Assembly (NCBI GenBank): GCA_023078555.1
Contig: CM041196.1
Coordinates: forward strand, 1,178,001-1,242,000
Source of the DNA: Ulva prolifera
Lineage: Eukaryota; Chlorophyta; Ulvophyceae; Ulvales; Ulvaceae
Length of the DNA: 64,000 nucleotides
Direction of reading: 5' to 3'
In this document: piece after piece, positions 34,201 through 47,193 of the stretch
How positions within the stretch are numbered: the first letter of the stretch is position 1
Layout: each line of letters opens with the position of its first letter
Translations under genes and position numbers: made by a program
Notes under the pieces: model-generated
Seen by the model: the letters and a program-made list of their open reading frames with translations, nothing else
Databases searched by the model: none
What the model was told of the DNA's origin: nothing

Positions 34201-35007
34201 TGCCGACGACGATGGCGTCTGAGAGCTCCTGTGCAGACGTCTGGGGGGGCTGGTGGGTGCTTTCCTGGACTGTTGATGGGGCATTGGGGAGCAATGGCGT
34301 GGCCGCACTCGCCTGCAACACGAATATGAGCACAACTTGGCGTCAGATTACGCCAACAGGTGCAAAAGTTTCAGTTCAACTGATTCTTGGTGGTGGATGA
34401 CTGTGTGTCCCAAGCATGGAGCTGTCGGAGGCGTGCAACGTACCTGTCCCTCTACAGTTGGACGACAGGACGAGGCAAAGCTCCCGGAATTGCGAGCATG
34501 CCTGGCGCGCAGTGACTGTGCAGAATCGCTGATTTGCAGAACAGCGGCGTCTGCTGGTGCTCCCGGTGCTGGTGGTGCCTGAGCGTCGTTGTTGAATGGG
34601 CCCATGTCCGCGATGGAGTGGATCCGCTGCATAGCGGCGACACGATGATACAGGCCGCGGCGACACGATGATACAGGCCTCTGCAACGGCAGCACGCAAG
34701 TCCGACAGAGCAACAACAGAGGATGAGGCAGGTTCGTGGGTTCCACCTCCGTTGCCGTGCTCTCGGTCCGGCTGAAGCTGTCACCGTCGTTGCTGCCCTG
34801 GTCCAGTGATGGCCTGCGGCCAAGCGAGGGTCGATTCTCCAACACCGAATGCTCTCGACCTCGAAAGGATCCAACAGCTCCAGCTGCTGCCAGATTGTCC
34901 AAGAACGACATGTTGAAGCTCCCCGAGGCTGGTATGCTACGGGGCGCCGCATCCTGAGCCCGGGCTGGGATGGCCACAGCTCGCGAGTCTCGGGGTGAAG
35001 CAGACAT
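28267..35007 (-). CDS. SulP (SLC26) permease with STAS and cyclic-nucleotide-binding domains
   Basis: Nine minus-strand exons (34444-35007, 33846-34312, 33028-33286, 32330-32626, 31050-31487, 30582-30670, 29651-30311, 29025-29305, 28267-28594) join in phase to 1127 residues. The order is a 190-residue Ser-rich cytosolic N-terminus, SulP membrane segments (IPLPVVAGYLGYVGYFCLAAG; ELVTVGVSNLITGVCGVGFTGSY; PNFYYGALLLVFGLEISLDWL), a STAS domain (GYVFFGSS; FLLLDFSGISGMDATAAATFKKM; FDTLDDALAWCEAHF), then a cNMP-type barrel (LRAGEELYAAGDDASAMYIVLSGEI ... GGVTGDLEFFLRQRRSFGAVC). This resembles the YGR125W/VSB1-like SulP subfamily of fungi and protists. It probably moves anions or amino acids across an internal membrane under nucleotide or conformational control; substrate and ligand are inference. 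The exon 7 donor (GTTTGA) is the weakest junction. Confidence 0.88.
30436..30484. repeat. 23-bp tandem duplication in an intron
   Basis: The unit AGAGCATCATATACAGTC... (23 bases) starts at 30436 and again at 30459, within intron 6 of the SulP gene. Confidence 0.85.
32856..32869. repeat. poly(G) run, 14 bases, in an intron
   Basis: A G run on the plus strand within intron 3 of the minus-strand SulP gene. In the sense direction it is poly(C), about 230 bases before the acceptor of exon 4. Confidence 0.8.
34634..34679. repeat. 23-bp tandem duplication inside SulP exon 1
   Basis: A 23-base unit beginning GCGGCGACACGATGATAC occurs at 34634 and 34657. It lies in the Ser-rich N-terminal coding exon. 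The unit is not a multiple of three, so the two copies are read in different frames, yet the overall frame stays open. Confidence 0.85.
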
Positions 35008-35040
35008 GGGATGCAAAATCTACTGCCAGCAAACGACACT

Positions 35041-35050
35041 TATTATATAG
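35041..35050 (-). promoter_or_regulatory. TATA box of the SulP transporter gene
   Basis: The minus strand reads CTATATAATA, 34-43 bases before the ATG at 35007. With initiation about 30 bases downstream, the 5' UTR would be very short. Confidence 0.5.
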
Positions 35051-35773
35051 AGCTGGGAATCATAGGCTAGGCTGATCATGGCCTGACGTACGTCACTTTT
35101 CCCGGAGGATGCAATCGCAATTAGCAGTTGCCTTGTCGGCGTCGACAAGGGAGCTACTTCGCACGTGAGTCGGGGAGCTCGCATGTCTCATGTGCTCCAC
35201 ATGCTTATGAGGCGTCACGCGAGACAGTACAGCTTGCTGCATTCTCCTGGCCAATGTCTGGCCGGCCTGCGGCCGGACTGTCGGCATGCATACGGTGTCA
35301 CCAACATGCTGCCCAGATGCAGAGTGTAGGCGTTTTCAGTCACAGCGATGTTTGCAATTCAAAGATCGCACTGCCGCCTCTGAGGTCCCCTACGTGCTCC
35401 AAAGCTGGACATGATAGCGCTACGGCGCAGATTCGCGGCATGCCTTGATGCAAATGTGATGCAATTGTGATGACTGTTACACCTACACCACAACAGCTCG
35501 GAGGCGGACGCAGAGGTGGCGATCGGCTTCCCCCCTGGGACACATTCCCCGACCTCCTGCCCTTGAAGCCGCGACAGTGCCTCCTGGTCATGGAAAAAAC
35601 ATGGCTTTTGGTCAACATCGGCAAGATCTGGGTGGAAAATCTCTACATCAACCTCAGCCGTACAAGGGTGCAGTTGAACTTAGCTCACATGTCAATGTCC
35701 AATAGGATACGGCTCAGTAAATTCAGATTTACGTTATTTTACATCACTGCTGGGGCACGCAGCGGAGAGGAGT
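35051..35773. other. spacer, no supported gene
   Basis: The upstream flank of the SulP gene. A plus-strand frame (35467-35877) is open into the retroelement fragment but lacks codon bias or motifs. Confidence 0.4.
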
Positions 35774-36511
35774 GTGAGCCCAGAATGGAGCGGAGTGATA
35801 CCACGGCACCCACGAAGCCCGCCGATTGCGGGCACCGCCCAGCCCGCCGCGACGCCGCCAGCGCAGATCGGGGCTGAGCAGTTTGAGGCTGTCCTGCGCA
35901 ATCTGGAGCGTGGAAAGGCCGCGGGGCCGAGCGGGTGGATGTATGAACACATCCGCTGCGCCGGCCTGTACGTCGAGCGCACAGGGGAGGCTATTCGGAG
36001 GTACACAATTCTCATCCTGGCCGGGCGGATCGCCCACTCGGTGAACCTGCTCGCGTCCCGCCTGGTTGCGCTTGAAAAGCCGTCGAGGGCCCCACAGCCC
36101 AGTGCAATCGGCGAGACCTTCGTTCCACTGGCCAGCATGCACGCCCTGCCGTGTCTGCCGGACACCGGCGCCCTGCTGGCCCCTGTTCAGATCGGCGTCG
36201 GCATCGAAGGCCACGCCGAGATCCCAGGGCATGCCCTGCGGCCGGATTTTGCGGACCCCGACACCGTCCCGGTTGCCACGGACCTCCGGAACGCCTTCAG
36301 TGAGATGTCCCGGGAGACGATGAGGGCGCAGCTTGCCGAGACTCTGCCGCAGCTCCTGCCGTACTTCCACACATGTGTACAGTGTACGGGCAGGGCAGCC
36401 CGCGCATCGCCATGCGGCCGGACGGCACCACCGCAGAGCTCTGGAAACTTCACCACCGCAGAGCTGCGCAGGAAGTCTCCTTCTAGCTTGGTGCCGTCGC
36501 TCTGGTGGTGA
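35774..36511 (+). pseudogene. broken non-LTR-type reverse transcriptase fragment
   Basis: A G+C-rich island carries the finger/palm start of a reverse transcriptase: a segment with GKAAGPSGWMYEH, then RLVALEKPSRAPQPSAIGET, then LLAPVQIGVGIEGHAE and DLRNAFSEMSRETM. This matches RTs of LINE-like elements often seen in algal and other eukaryotic genomes. After about 36370 the conserved continuation (a VYGQGSP segment) lies in another frame, so there is a frameshift. The region that should hold the YxDD catalytic motif, the endonuclease and the 3' tail are absent. It is a decayed fragment, not an active element. Confidence 0.75.
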
Positions 36512-37194
36512 CAAGGAGTGGCGAATCGTTTTGTCGTAGACGCGTGCTAGCAGAGCTCTGCAGGAAGGGACGCACGCATTCCACTTGCAGGACGCGCGAC
36601 AGAGTGGCCGTGGATTGTCTGTCACCCCCGAGTTGGTCAACGTGAACGCGTAGTCTCTAGTGGCGAGCCCAAGCTGGGCTGCGTCAGATTGGGTATTTTG
36701 AGTACACTCGGTGTTGAAACGAGGCGTTTGTGCAGGCGGCCTCGACGTGTGCTGCAGAGCTTTGACTGCTGACACATTTGAAGGCGGTCGGCAATCAGGA
36801 GTGGCACGGTATGTGCAACTTGGTGCATGCGTATGTGTTTGCGTCATGCTACCAGAGCAACGCTTACACGCTCACAAGCCCAGCCTACCTGTCCGGCTGT
36901 GCCCTCGAAACACACACCAGGCGGACATGTAGATGCGGAAGGGTACATACTTCTTTCATACAACCTTCCAACACACAAAACCATCTCTGAGAACGTCGAG
37001 GACAGCACACATGCCACGCCCGGCGTTGCGGCACACCTATGATAAGTGACGACCAGTGGCAGCCCATGTGGCACCCCTCTGTACCACAGAGCCCCGAACG
37101 CCGAACTCTCTGCACTTGACCGCGGTTCCCAGAGTGCCGGCACAGCGGCTGGCCGCGGAGTCCACGCCCCGCCCCCTTGCCGGCCGGGCCGACG
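36512..37194. other. spacer, no supported gene
   Basis: Nothing recognisable lies between the RT fragment and the 3' end of PRP31. Short open frames on both strands lack bias. Confidence 0.4.
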
Positions 37195-39727
37195 CTATCG
37201 CAGCTTCCGGAACGACTGGAAGCCTGACAGCTCCGAGAAGTACGACTCCGTGCCGCCCGCCCGCGCCCCCATCTCCACCGTCGCCTCCTCCGCGCGATTT
37301 GGGTTCTCTAGCTCTATCCCCTGCGCATGTGAAAACGCAAGCGTCGAGGCCGTCCCCGACAGCATCCCCCCCGCACCAGCCCCCTTCTTCATCGCCTTCT
37401 GCATCGCCAGTTCCTTCTTCTTGATCTTACTCGCTGCCTGCATCACCTTGAGCTTCCCGTGGCCGTCTTTCCCCAGCATTCCAAGCCCAAACATCTCATC
37501 CCCGTCAATATACTCCTCCTCGACCTTCCCAAACTGCATCCGGTTCGCCTGCTTCATCATCTCTGTCGCGGCCATCTTCTCCTTCTGCTTCCGGAACCTC
37601 GCACCCCCACGCCGCTTCTTCGCGACTGCGTCCGGCTTGGGCAGCGGCTTGCTGATCGCGGCCGGCGGCGGCTCGAGCTGCTTCTCGAGCGTGCGCTGCA
37701 TCTCGGCGCGCATGCGCCCGCCCTGCGCGCCGTCGCGGCCGCCGGCGGTGCCATACGCGTCGAAGCGCGCGAGCAGTGCGACCTTGTTTGCGACCAGCTT
37801 CGCGCCCTTGCGGCGGTGCTCCGGCGGCAGCGCCGTTACCATCGGCGCGCCATACACAAAGCCCTGGTTCGCGCCGATGTTGGCGCTGCTGAGGCCGGCG
37901 TTGATGCGCTTGCGCTGCCCGAGCACCTGCGCCACATGCCACACGCACCATCAGCGTCAGCACCTTCGTGGCGCCGCCACGGTGCCGCCGGCTGCTGCCA
38001 GCAGTTTGCCCACCCCACACATTACAAGCGCTCGAACCGTTGTATGCCACAGTATAACAGCAAACTACAAGGCATCGCAACAGAAGGCAGCAGGTCACAC
38101 GGCCCACGCCCCCTGCGGCGGCTTGGCGTCTACGGCAAGCTCCTTCAGAACTGACGCAGTGTAAAGCTCCATTCAAACAGCACACCCAACACAGTGGAGC
38201 CAATGGCGGTTCCAGGGCGTGAGGAGCGCACCTGGATGTTGCATGCTGGCATCGTGCTCAGCGGTACGAGCCCCCCCGCCGCGCCGACCAGCTTCGCCGC
38301 GATCTCCGCCCCGCACACCGCCGACAGGTTCGGCGCAACGAGCGCCATACGCGAGCCGACGAAGCTGTGCAGCTTGGCGCGGTCCGCGTCGAGGCGCTGC
38401 GCGAGCGCGCATGCGTCCATCACCTTGCGCAGCTCGGCGGGGGGCAGCGCCTGGCCGTCCGTCGTCGAGGCGGACACGGAGACGGTCATCTGGACGTGGC
38501 GGGGGATGACGTCCTCGAGGTCGATGGCGATGACGTTGTCCTCGTTGCCAATACGCTCGACGACGCGCGCGTACGCGAGCGGCTCGAGGACGAGCCCCTC
38601 GAGCTCTGGGAAGCGCTTCTTGTACCTGCACGCCGAGATGCGGAACGTGATGTGCTAGTCTACAGCATGTGGTGCTCTGTGGCATGAGCACCGGCTTCTC
38701 TGAAGGTGCTGACATGTTGATGAATCAAATGGCTAGACAAAGGCACGCTAATTGGCCTGGAAAAACTAAGTGTGGTGTGACCTATCGAGATCGTCACAGC
38801 GGCGTCAGGATGAGGAGTACGCGCAAGGACAGGCGATGATTGCCCTGGAATCTGCCTGCTCTGCTTGTTCTGACCGGCAGTGCAGACAGTGCATCAACTC
38901 CGAGGCAAGGGCGAGGGCATGGCGGAGCGCCAGGCAAGGCACACATGGAATCAGAGCCACGGACATACGTAGATGTTACTGTGTTCATATGGAGCAGTGG
39001 CAAACCCGGTTGCAGCAGGCAGACGGCTGCAACACCGCTTCCTTGCGATTAGCAAAGCATCAAGCAGGACTGCAGCAGACACAGCGCAGCCAGGGAGCCT
39101 GCTGCATCGGCTGTGCATCCTCCAGGCTCCGTCAGGCATGGCATGGAGCAACACATGTCAGTCTGCAGCGTGAACGTTGCGCACTTTTGCTTGATGAAGG
39201 CGTGTGTCTTGGTGATTTCATCATCGACACTCATGGCCAGCTCGTTGCAGGTCACGATCAGCCTGTAAACGGGGTCGGCGTCTGATGGGCCTGCCCAGGA
39301 ATCAGGCATAGCGTCCCCATGCTTAGCAACCTCTTCATCAACCTTGCGCAGCGCGTCTTGGTATTTCTGTGTGCTGGATAGAGTAGCGATGCTGTGAATG
39401 TCGTCCGCTTTGAGGGACTCCAAGTCCATGAACCCCGGCTCCTGCAGGCCTGGGTGCGTCAACGCAGGTTAGTGTCGCGAGAGTATCACTTGAAGTAGCT
39501 TTTAATCGCAGACATTGGGGTGCACCGCAGTTTCGGGATACATGCGCGGGCAAGCTGTGGATGCATGGTGCCCACACACATGCCTTGCAGCAGTCAACAT
39601 GTTCTTGCGGAATATTGCGCACCTGTTTCTCATCTTCCTTGACAAAGATGTCGTTTTTATCGACATCTTCATCGCCGTCTGACAAAGCATCAAGATCAGC
39701 AAGGAATGCGTCTGTCAGTGTGGCCAT
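37195..39727 (-). CDS. PRPF31: U4/U6 snRNP protein PRP31
   Basis: Four minus-strand exons (39623-39727, 39185-39441, 38232-38625, 37195-37926) join in phase to 495 residues, close to the usual length of about 500. Features in order: acidic N-terminus; a coiled-coil/NOSIC start (DSWAGPSDADPVYRLIVTCNELAMSVDDEI); YKKRFPELEGLV; the Nop domain with DVIPRHVQMTVSVSAST and VAPNLSAVCGAEIAAKLVGAAGGLVPLSTMPACNI; then the Prp31 C-terminal domain (KKRRGGARFRKQKEKM...KQANRMQFG, SGTASTLAFSHAQGIELENP, SYFSELSGF). It binds 15.5K and U4 snRNA and stabilises the tri-snRNP. All three donors are GTGCGC. It is divergent from RPS18, about 550 bases away. Confidence 0.95.
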
Positions 39728-40274
39728 GGCCAATCAGTGTTCACTGGAGGCACGCTGGGCCACGCCCTGGCACGGGACAATGGTCACAGACTGTTCGTAC
39801 AGACGCTACAGCAATAGAATACAGGACAACAATGTATTTCCTGGATGAAGATATTTGCAAGCAGATACAGGTCGCGGAGATGAGCACACTATTATAAGTG
39901 CATACGGCACGCGCGCATCGAAAGAAGGAAGACGTATCGAGTTTGGAAGAAAATGTACTAAACTTGCCTGCTTCCAGAAATCAATTCAGCGCCTATGGTG
40001 ATGCATGACGCTGCAGAACCTGTGCATAGAGGTTGAAGCCGGGTGTTGATCCAAAGTACGTCTGTAGACACCGAAGATTCGCGAACAGCCGAGCTCAGGC
40101 TGCAACGGTGCACCCGCGGTGACGAGTCCGGGGGCCCGCCGCCATAAGTCACAATGAGCGCAGCGTCCTACAGGCGAAACGTGATGCACGCTAGCTGAGA
40201 CAAATGGTGTTGCAAGGCATTCGATCTTTCTTTTCCAGTCGACCGCGTTCTTGCCGACTGTAGCACAGATCAGA

Positions 40275-42056
<1,782 letters not shown>

Positions 42057-42394
42057 GTGGTGTTGCACATTTGGATGATTTTGTAACCTACCAGGCTGCA
42101 TGAAGATGCTTGACGTCAGTGTGCAGCATCATCCGCGTACATCTGTACCACATATCTTGTATTCATCCCTGTTGCCCAGCACTTTGCTTTGGCCAGTTCG
42201 ATGTTCACCCAGGAGTTGCAGTCAACCAGCATCACTCGCTATGCATGTGTCCTTCTCGAGTTCGCTACATGTCAGGAAGCAATAATGCAAGCGTCTCGCG
42301 TAAACTTATGGAACGCACGAAAGAATTATAAGGATGCTTGGGAATGTAGCCAGTCGGGTCTCACAATTCACCTGTCAAATATGACTTCCGTTCC
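42057..42394. other. spacer, no supported gene
   Basis: About 340 bases between RPS18 and the coiled-coil gene on the same strand. It probably holds the RPS18 3' end and the next promoter. No motif is evident. Confidence 0.4.
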
Positions 42395-43417
42395 ATGTCG
42401 TCATGGTCGCAGTTCAGAAGTGCGCGGGAACAGCACGTCACAGCAAGTCCATTACAAGTAGAGATTGAAAATCATCGTCATGAGCTGCTGGGGCTGGAAA
42501 CTGCAATTGCAGCAGACCGAAGCACAGCTGGACGCAATGCGCGCAAATCGCGAGACAAGGAGCCAGCCAGTCTCGTACCGGCGCGAAGATGCCCCCGCGT
42601 CCTGGATGCCTGTCTGCCATGATTGTATACATGTTTTGGGATGTGCTGGAACCAAATTTGGCGTACGGTACGCATGCACCCGACTCCGCGCACAACACGT
42701 GTAGGTAACAATGTGGTTTGTGACGCTGCGGTTCACAACATTTGGTTGGCCAGGCACTATCTTTGGCATCATCCCTATTTACTGCATTCAGGCAGCAAAC
42801 TAATGTCGGTCCATTCGATTGTGAAAGTGCTGTTGGGAGCTGCATTGCCTCCTGCGACAGTATGTCCTCCGCTTCTGTCAACAAAGACAAGGAGAATATA
42901 GCCCACGTCCAGAATCATGCAAGAATATCTCGTGCTCATCAGCACGCCGGGGAACCGAAGCTGCAGTCGCAGAGTCAGGATATACATGCTGTTCAGGCTT
43001 TGAGCTCGGAGGTGCGCCCAACAGTACTGTGTCGCCATTCAAGGAACATCACATCAACGTTGTAAGAACGGGCAGGAGCCTTTTTAGCATTTCTCAGTAA
43101 ATGCGTTTCATGGCAACCTGTGCTCCTGCAAGGGCACGCTTCTTGACACACAGTGGCCATCTCCTTAAGGATGCCATTCAGAAGTTTGCAGCATGCTGTA
43201 GGTGGCCAGTTTACGAGGTCAGGTGGCAAAAATCCGAGAGCGGGAAACGCAGTGGCAGCAGCGCTTGGCTGAAGCTGAGACAGAACGGCGCTGTGTTCAG
43301 GCCCTGTGGCACGCTGAGAGGCAGCGCCAAGCACTCATGCGTGATGCCGTGCTGTCCACCGTTGCATCTGCTAGTAGCGATCTGAAGCTGCGATTGACCA
43401 AAACTACCCTGAGATGA
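42395..43417 (+). CDS. coiled-coil protein, unknown
   Basis: Two 3' exons are well supported. Exon 42792-43011 (Ser/Gln-rich, NKDKENIAHVQNHARISRAHQHAG, QALSSE) joins in phase 0 through the donor GTGCGC to exon 43202-43417 (VASLRGQVAKIRERETQWQQRLAEAETERRCVQALWHAERQRQAL), a clear coiled coil that ends in a short basic tail. An upstream exon from ATG 42395 (IENHRHELLGLETAIAADRS) also looks helical, but its donor and phase to 42792 are unresolved. A competing frame (LQLQQTEAQLDAMRANRETR) is also helical. No family is recognised; possibly a cytoskeletal or centrosomal adaptor, by analogy only. Confidence 0.5.
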
Positions 43418-44648
43418 TGCTGGATCCCACATTGTGACGTTTTTTACCCGTTCCACATGACCACTGTTGAACCCAGGCAAGTTGAGCCTTTCCATTCCGG
43501 GCGGAACATGCCACAACGAGTTGTCTTTTCCAGGCATCAATTATTGTTGAATCCATATAACACATCATTGATGTGGATTGAATTGGTCACAGACCTGACG
43601 GCATGTACATGTGCGCATTGCAGTTTCACACATCGATGGTTCGGGCGGGGTGGTACTGTGCCCTGCTCAATGATGTTACGCATGCCAACTCATTTCAGCA
43701 TGTGTAGCAAGGCATGCTCAGCAAGGTGTCGTGGAACAGGTGCCCACGTTCAGTCTTCTGTGGCAGCATCTGCGCTGGCTTGCAAGGAGGTAGCTTGTTG
43801 AACAATGAAAGGCTGAACTAAACAGTGGGGTCACATTCATGTGGATGAGTGCTGATGTAGACGAGTTGAGAATGGCATGCTTATGTAAGACTCTTCGGAG
43901 ATTGCTCAGATGAGCAGCTGTATATGAATCAATCGTGTCTTGCTACACTCCAGCTGTCTGAACTACCCACACAGCGTGGCAGCTGACTCCAAATGTGAGT
44001 CGGGGTGCATGTACTCTGCCGACATCGATACAGACATTTTTGTTGACACAAATGAAAGGAATAAAGTACGCGCTGGCAATGGACATACCTCCAGCTAGGC
44101 CTTTTGCAGCTATCATCCCTATACATGTGCAACACCATGCATGACCACTGGATTTTTCTGCGGATGCAGAAGTCGAAGATATAGAATGCTCAGTCTGCGC
44201 AAGCCACACCTCAAACCTGTGTATCATGGCATGGCTGCGTTCGATCATACGCATGTTTATAAGCACATGCACGCGACACTACGTAACCCAGGCGTGCACG
44301 GTGCCCAGCTCAGGCAGACGAGGTGAAGTATAGCACTGTATCAGCGCTTGGGCTCTCAAATGGGATTGCAGCTGTGCATTTGAGCTGTGACCAAGCCCAT
44401 GCATGCAATGGGAAAGAGAAGAATGTGCAGCCGGTCAAATATGGCCGAGACCACATGAGCTGGGGTCCAATGGTGCAAGCAACGGCAGATGTGGCTCCTA
44501 CTTGATCCTGTCCAAACTTCGTTGACCTGAGACGTGTGAGTTCAAATCCTGCATAATTCTGCCAGCCTAGCACTACCTGCATTTTGTAGGAGGTTCCTCA
44601 CAGATATTCGATAGGGCGAATTGGCATAGTTGTACCTTTTTCACCAAG
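43418..44648. other. 1.2-kb spacer, no supported gene
   Basis: Low-bias sequence between two plus-strand genes. No coding frame with splice support and no RNA gene were recognised. A B-box-like GTTCAAATCC near 44540 lacks pairing arms. Confidence 0.4.
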
Positions 44649-46777
44649 ATGAGCGGCCGAGCACCTCGTCGGGGCGGAGCGCATTCCGGTAGCATTTCGG
44701 GGCCACAGCCAGAACCAGCGGCGACAGGTATGCTCGGCGTGCGATACAATCCCAGCTGTGTATGCCTACCACACTCATGATTGAATACAGTGGGATTGGA
44801 CATGTAGGGAGCAAGAAAGCGGTTTGGAACCATGACTTCCTGAACAAGAAGCCATGGCATCCGCTGAACCGTCAGAACCAGGCACGCATTTTCGAAGCCG
44901 AGCAGGAGTATTTGGACCGCAAAAAACGTGATGACGCTGCCAAAGCGGAATTTGAAGCTGAGCAGCAGTACCTAGAAACTCTAGCCCATCTCCCTGGCAG
45001 GCAGGCTGATAAGTATCGTCAAATGCAAGGTCCCGCCCGACTCTCATGCGACGTCTACCAAGCAAACGCTCCCGTAAGATATGGAAAATTGCATGAATAA
45101 ACCTCGTAGGACATCCTCGCACTTTCATCTTTCAACTGTTCAGGTGTCTCTTGGATGTACATCAAGCCACCAGGCCTGGAGGGACAGCAGGACTACCGCA
45201 CACACGATGGGGGACCAGGTGTGAAGCCAACCCGCACAGATCTCGTGTGGACTGCTTTGCACATCAGATTCACCCGTACTTGTCGATCTGCCACGTTCGC
45301 GCTGTTACACACCAACGGCCCGTGTAGAAGCTAGAGCATCTCAAGAGGAGCAAAAGCCAGTTAGTGATAGCCGGCAACCACACGCTCGGCCCACTGAGCC
45401 AGGCACAGCAGTGACCACGGAAGTAGCAGCACCCCCTGAACGCCGGCGAGGCCCTCTGAAGCGAGAAGAGCGTGGCCAAGGTGTGCTCTCCAGGATGCCC
45501 GGCTCAGCAGGTTCCTCTGATGTAAGGTCAGTGCATTCATGCATTCGCGACGAAGTATACCTCGCTATGTCTTCCACACATCCGCAGTTTTTTTCCAGCA
45601 CCGATTTGCCAGCCATGGTCCATGATTCTGCTTGAAGCCAGGGCAATAATCGGCGACGTGGCAATAATTGGCGACGTGCTGCTGGCGCTTGGCCAATGTG
45701 ATGGTGAATGATGCACGGGTATCTCATGAGCACAGCCGGAGCAGACACGCAAGCAATATGCGCCGATTGAAGCCGCTGCTAATACGCACTTCTCCCTTTG
45801 CTGGGTTTCGCAACAACCTCCTGGGGCATGCAGCTACTCTGTTGACTGAGCACCATACATTTCCAACTCCGTCGCTGTGTTGCCACGAGAGGCTGATGGC
45901 GAGAAATGTGGGCATGCGGTGTCACACAACTGCGCGTCCACAGTGGCAGTGCTGCACTGTGACAGGGTGGAGCATGTGCACAGGGACGGCGAGGGCGCTC
46001 GCCGTGAGGTTCCAGAGGCGCGCTGCAAGCCCGCCGATCGGCGGCGCGGCCGTCGGCGCTGAGTGCCACGAGCTCGTTGCAGAGGACGCCGTGGATACCG
46101 ACGCGATGCTTGCAGCCCTGCTGCAGCGCGAGGAGCGTGCCGGCAGCGTGGACGAGTCCGCTGACGAAGGCGCCAAAGGGGGTGCCGCCATGCGAACCAC
46201 TCCACATGAGTCCGGCGAGCGGATTCGTGGCGATGGGGAGGCACGTGGAATGCGGGACAGGGACCGCACACGGCAGCGTGAGCGCTCTGGCAGGAAACGG
46301 CGCAGTGACAAGCACCGGGATGCGGGGATGAGTAGTGATGATGGTGGGGAACAAAGGGGAGCGGATGGGCGAGGTAGAAGTGGGGGTGACGAAAAGGTGG
46401 CTTGCGAGAGGAAGCGCAGCAGAAGAGGTGATGTGGGAAGCGATAGTGGCGATAGTGATTGTGAAGATAGGAAGAAGAGGAGGCGGTCACACAAGGGGAA
46501 GGGCAAGCATCGATCAAAGGATCGGAGGCACAAGGCAGAGCACAGGAGTGGTCCTAGGGGGTCTGTGGAATTGCAGGAAGCGATTGAGTATTTGATAGGT
46601 CAAGGAGTTGACGTTTCGCAGATTGTCAAGGGGGCGCGCGGGTACCATGTGTGGAATGCCATGCCATGTCCAGATGTCTGCGTCAGCTCAGCCACTCGTG
46701 CTGCCCGGATGTTGACTACTGTGCCCGCTGTTCATTTGTCGACCGACAACAGACCAACTCAAACGAAAACAAGGTAA
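44649..46777 (+). CDS. CIR/CWC25-type N-terminal domain, Arg/Lys/Ser-rich nuclear protein
   Basis: Five exons (44649-44727, 44808-45029, 45144-45218, 45328-45480, 45984-46777) join in phase to about 440 residues. Exon 2 encodes the Cir_N-like motif KKPWHPLNRQNQARIFEAEQEYLDRKK with a long Glu/Gln helix. Exon 3 continues with VSWMYIKPPG, as in CIR1 (corepressor/splicing associated) and CWC25. The last exon is rich in Arg, Lys, Asp and Ser (KKRRRSHKGKGKHRSKDRRHK), typical of nuclear splicing proteins, with a predicted helical end (ELQEAIEYLIGQGVDV). There is no zinc knuckle. The start of exon 5 could also be 45966, in the same phase. A role in splicing or transcription is inferred from the N-terminal domain. 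Confidence 0.72.
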
Positions 46778-46959
46778 AGTAAACTCAAAGTACATGCGAG
46801 TTCAGGACTGGGCGAGGGCGTCAAGGGCTGGAGCAACAGCGCCAAGCGATACTGTACCGCGCCATCGTTACAGGACAGTAACATAGAGCATGGCACTGAG
46901 GCACTACTCTGTCACGCTCAGATCAGCGATAGAAGCGAGCAATATACAGTACTCAACAG

Positions 46960-47193
46960 TCAAAAATCCAAGTTGTTTGGCTTCACCTCCTCGAGGTTCC
47001 CAGTCACGACAGGAAAGCTGCCGGGCTTGCCCCACGATGCCATGCGCCTCCGTCTACGCTCACTCGAGGCTTCGCGCTGCCCGTCCACGATCGTATTCCC
47101 AACTTTGTCGGTTTCGGCATCGCTCTCTGAGCTGGCGTATTGAACCGTCGTCTTGCGCAGGTCTGACCTCGTGTCGTGTAGCTTCAGCGGCAT
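46960..47193 (-). CDS. small basic protein, unknown, possibly partial
   Basis: From ATG 47193 the frame gives 77 residues: MPLKLHDTRSDLRKTTVQYASSESDAETDKVG, then a basic cluster SSERRRRRMASWGKPG, ending EEVKPNNLDF. It follows an acceptor (TTTGCAG at about 47209-47215 on the minus strand), so it may be the 3' exon of a longer gene. Acidic-Ser then Arg-rich order suggests a nuclear protein. No family is recognised. Confidence 0.45.
   Translation of the reverse strand: MPLKLHDTRSDLRKTTVQYASSESDAETDKVGNTIVDGQREASSERRRRRMASWGKPGSFPVVTGNLEEVKPNNLDF

Noticed and set aside
44520-44560. tRNA B-box-like GTTCAAATCC
   Set aside because: Flanking bases cannot form a T stem and there is no A box at the right distance.
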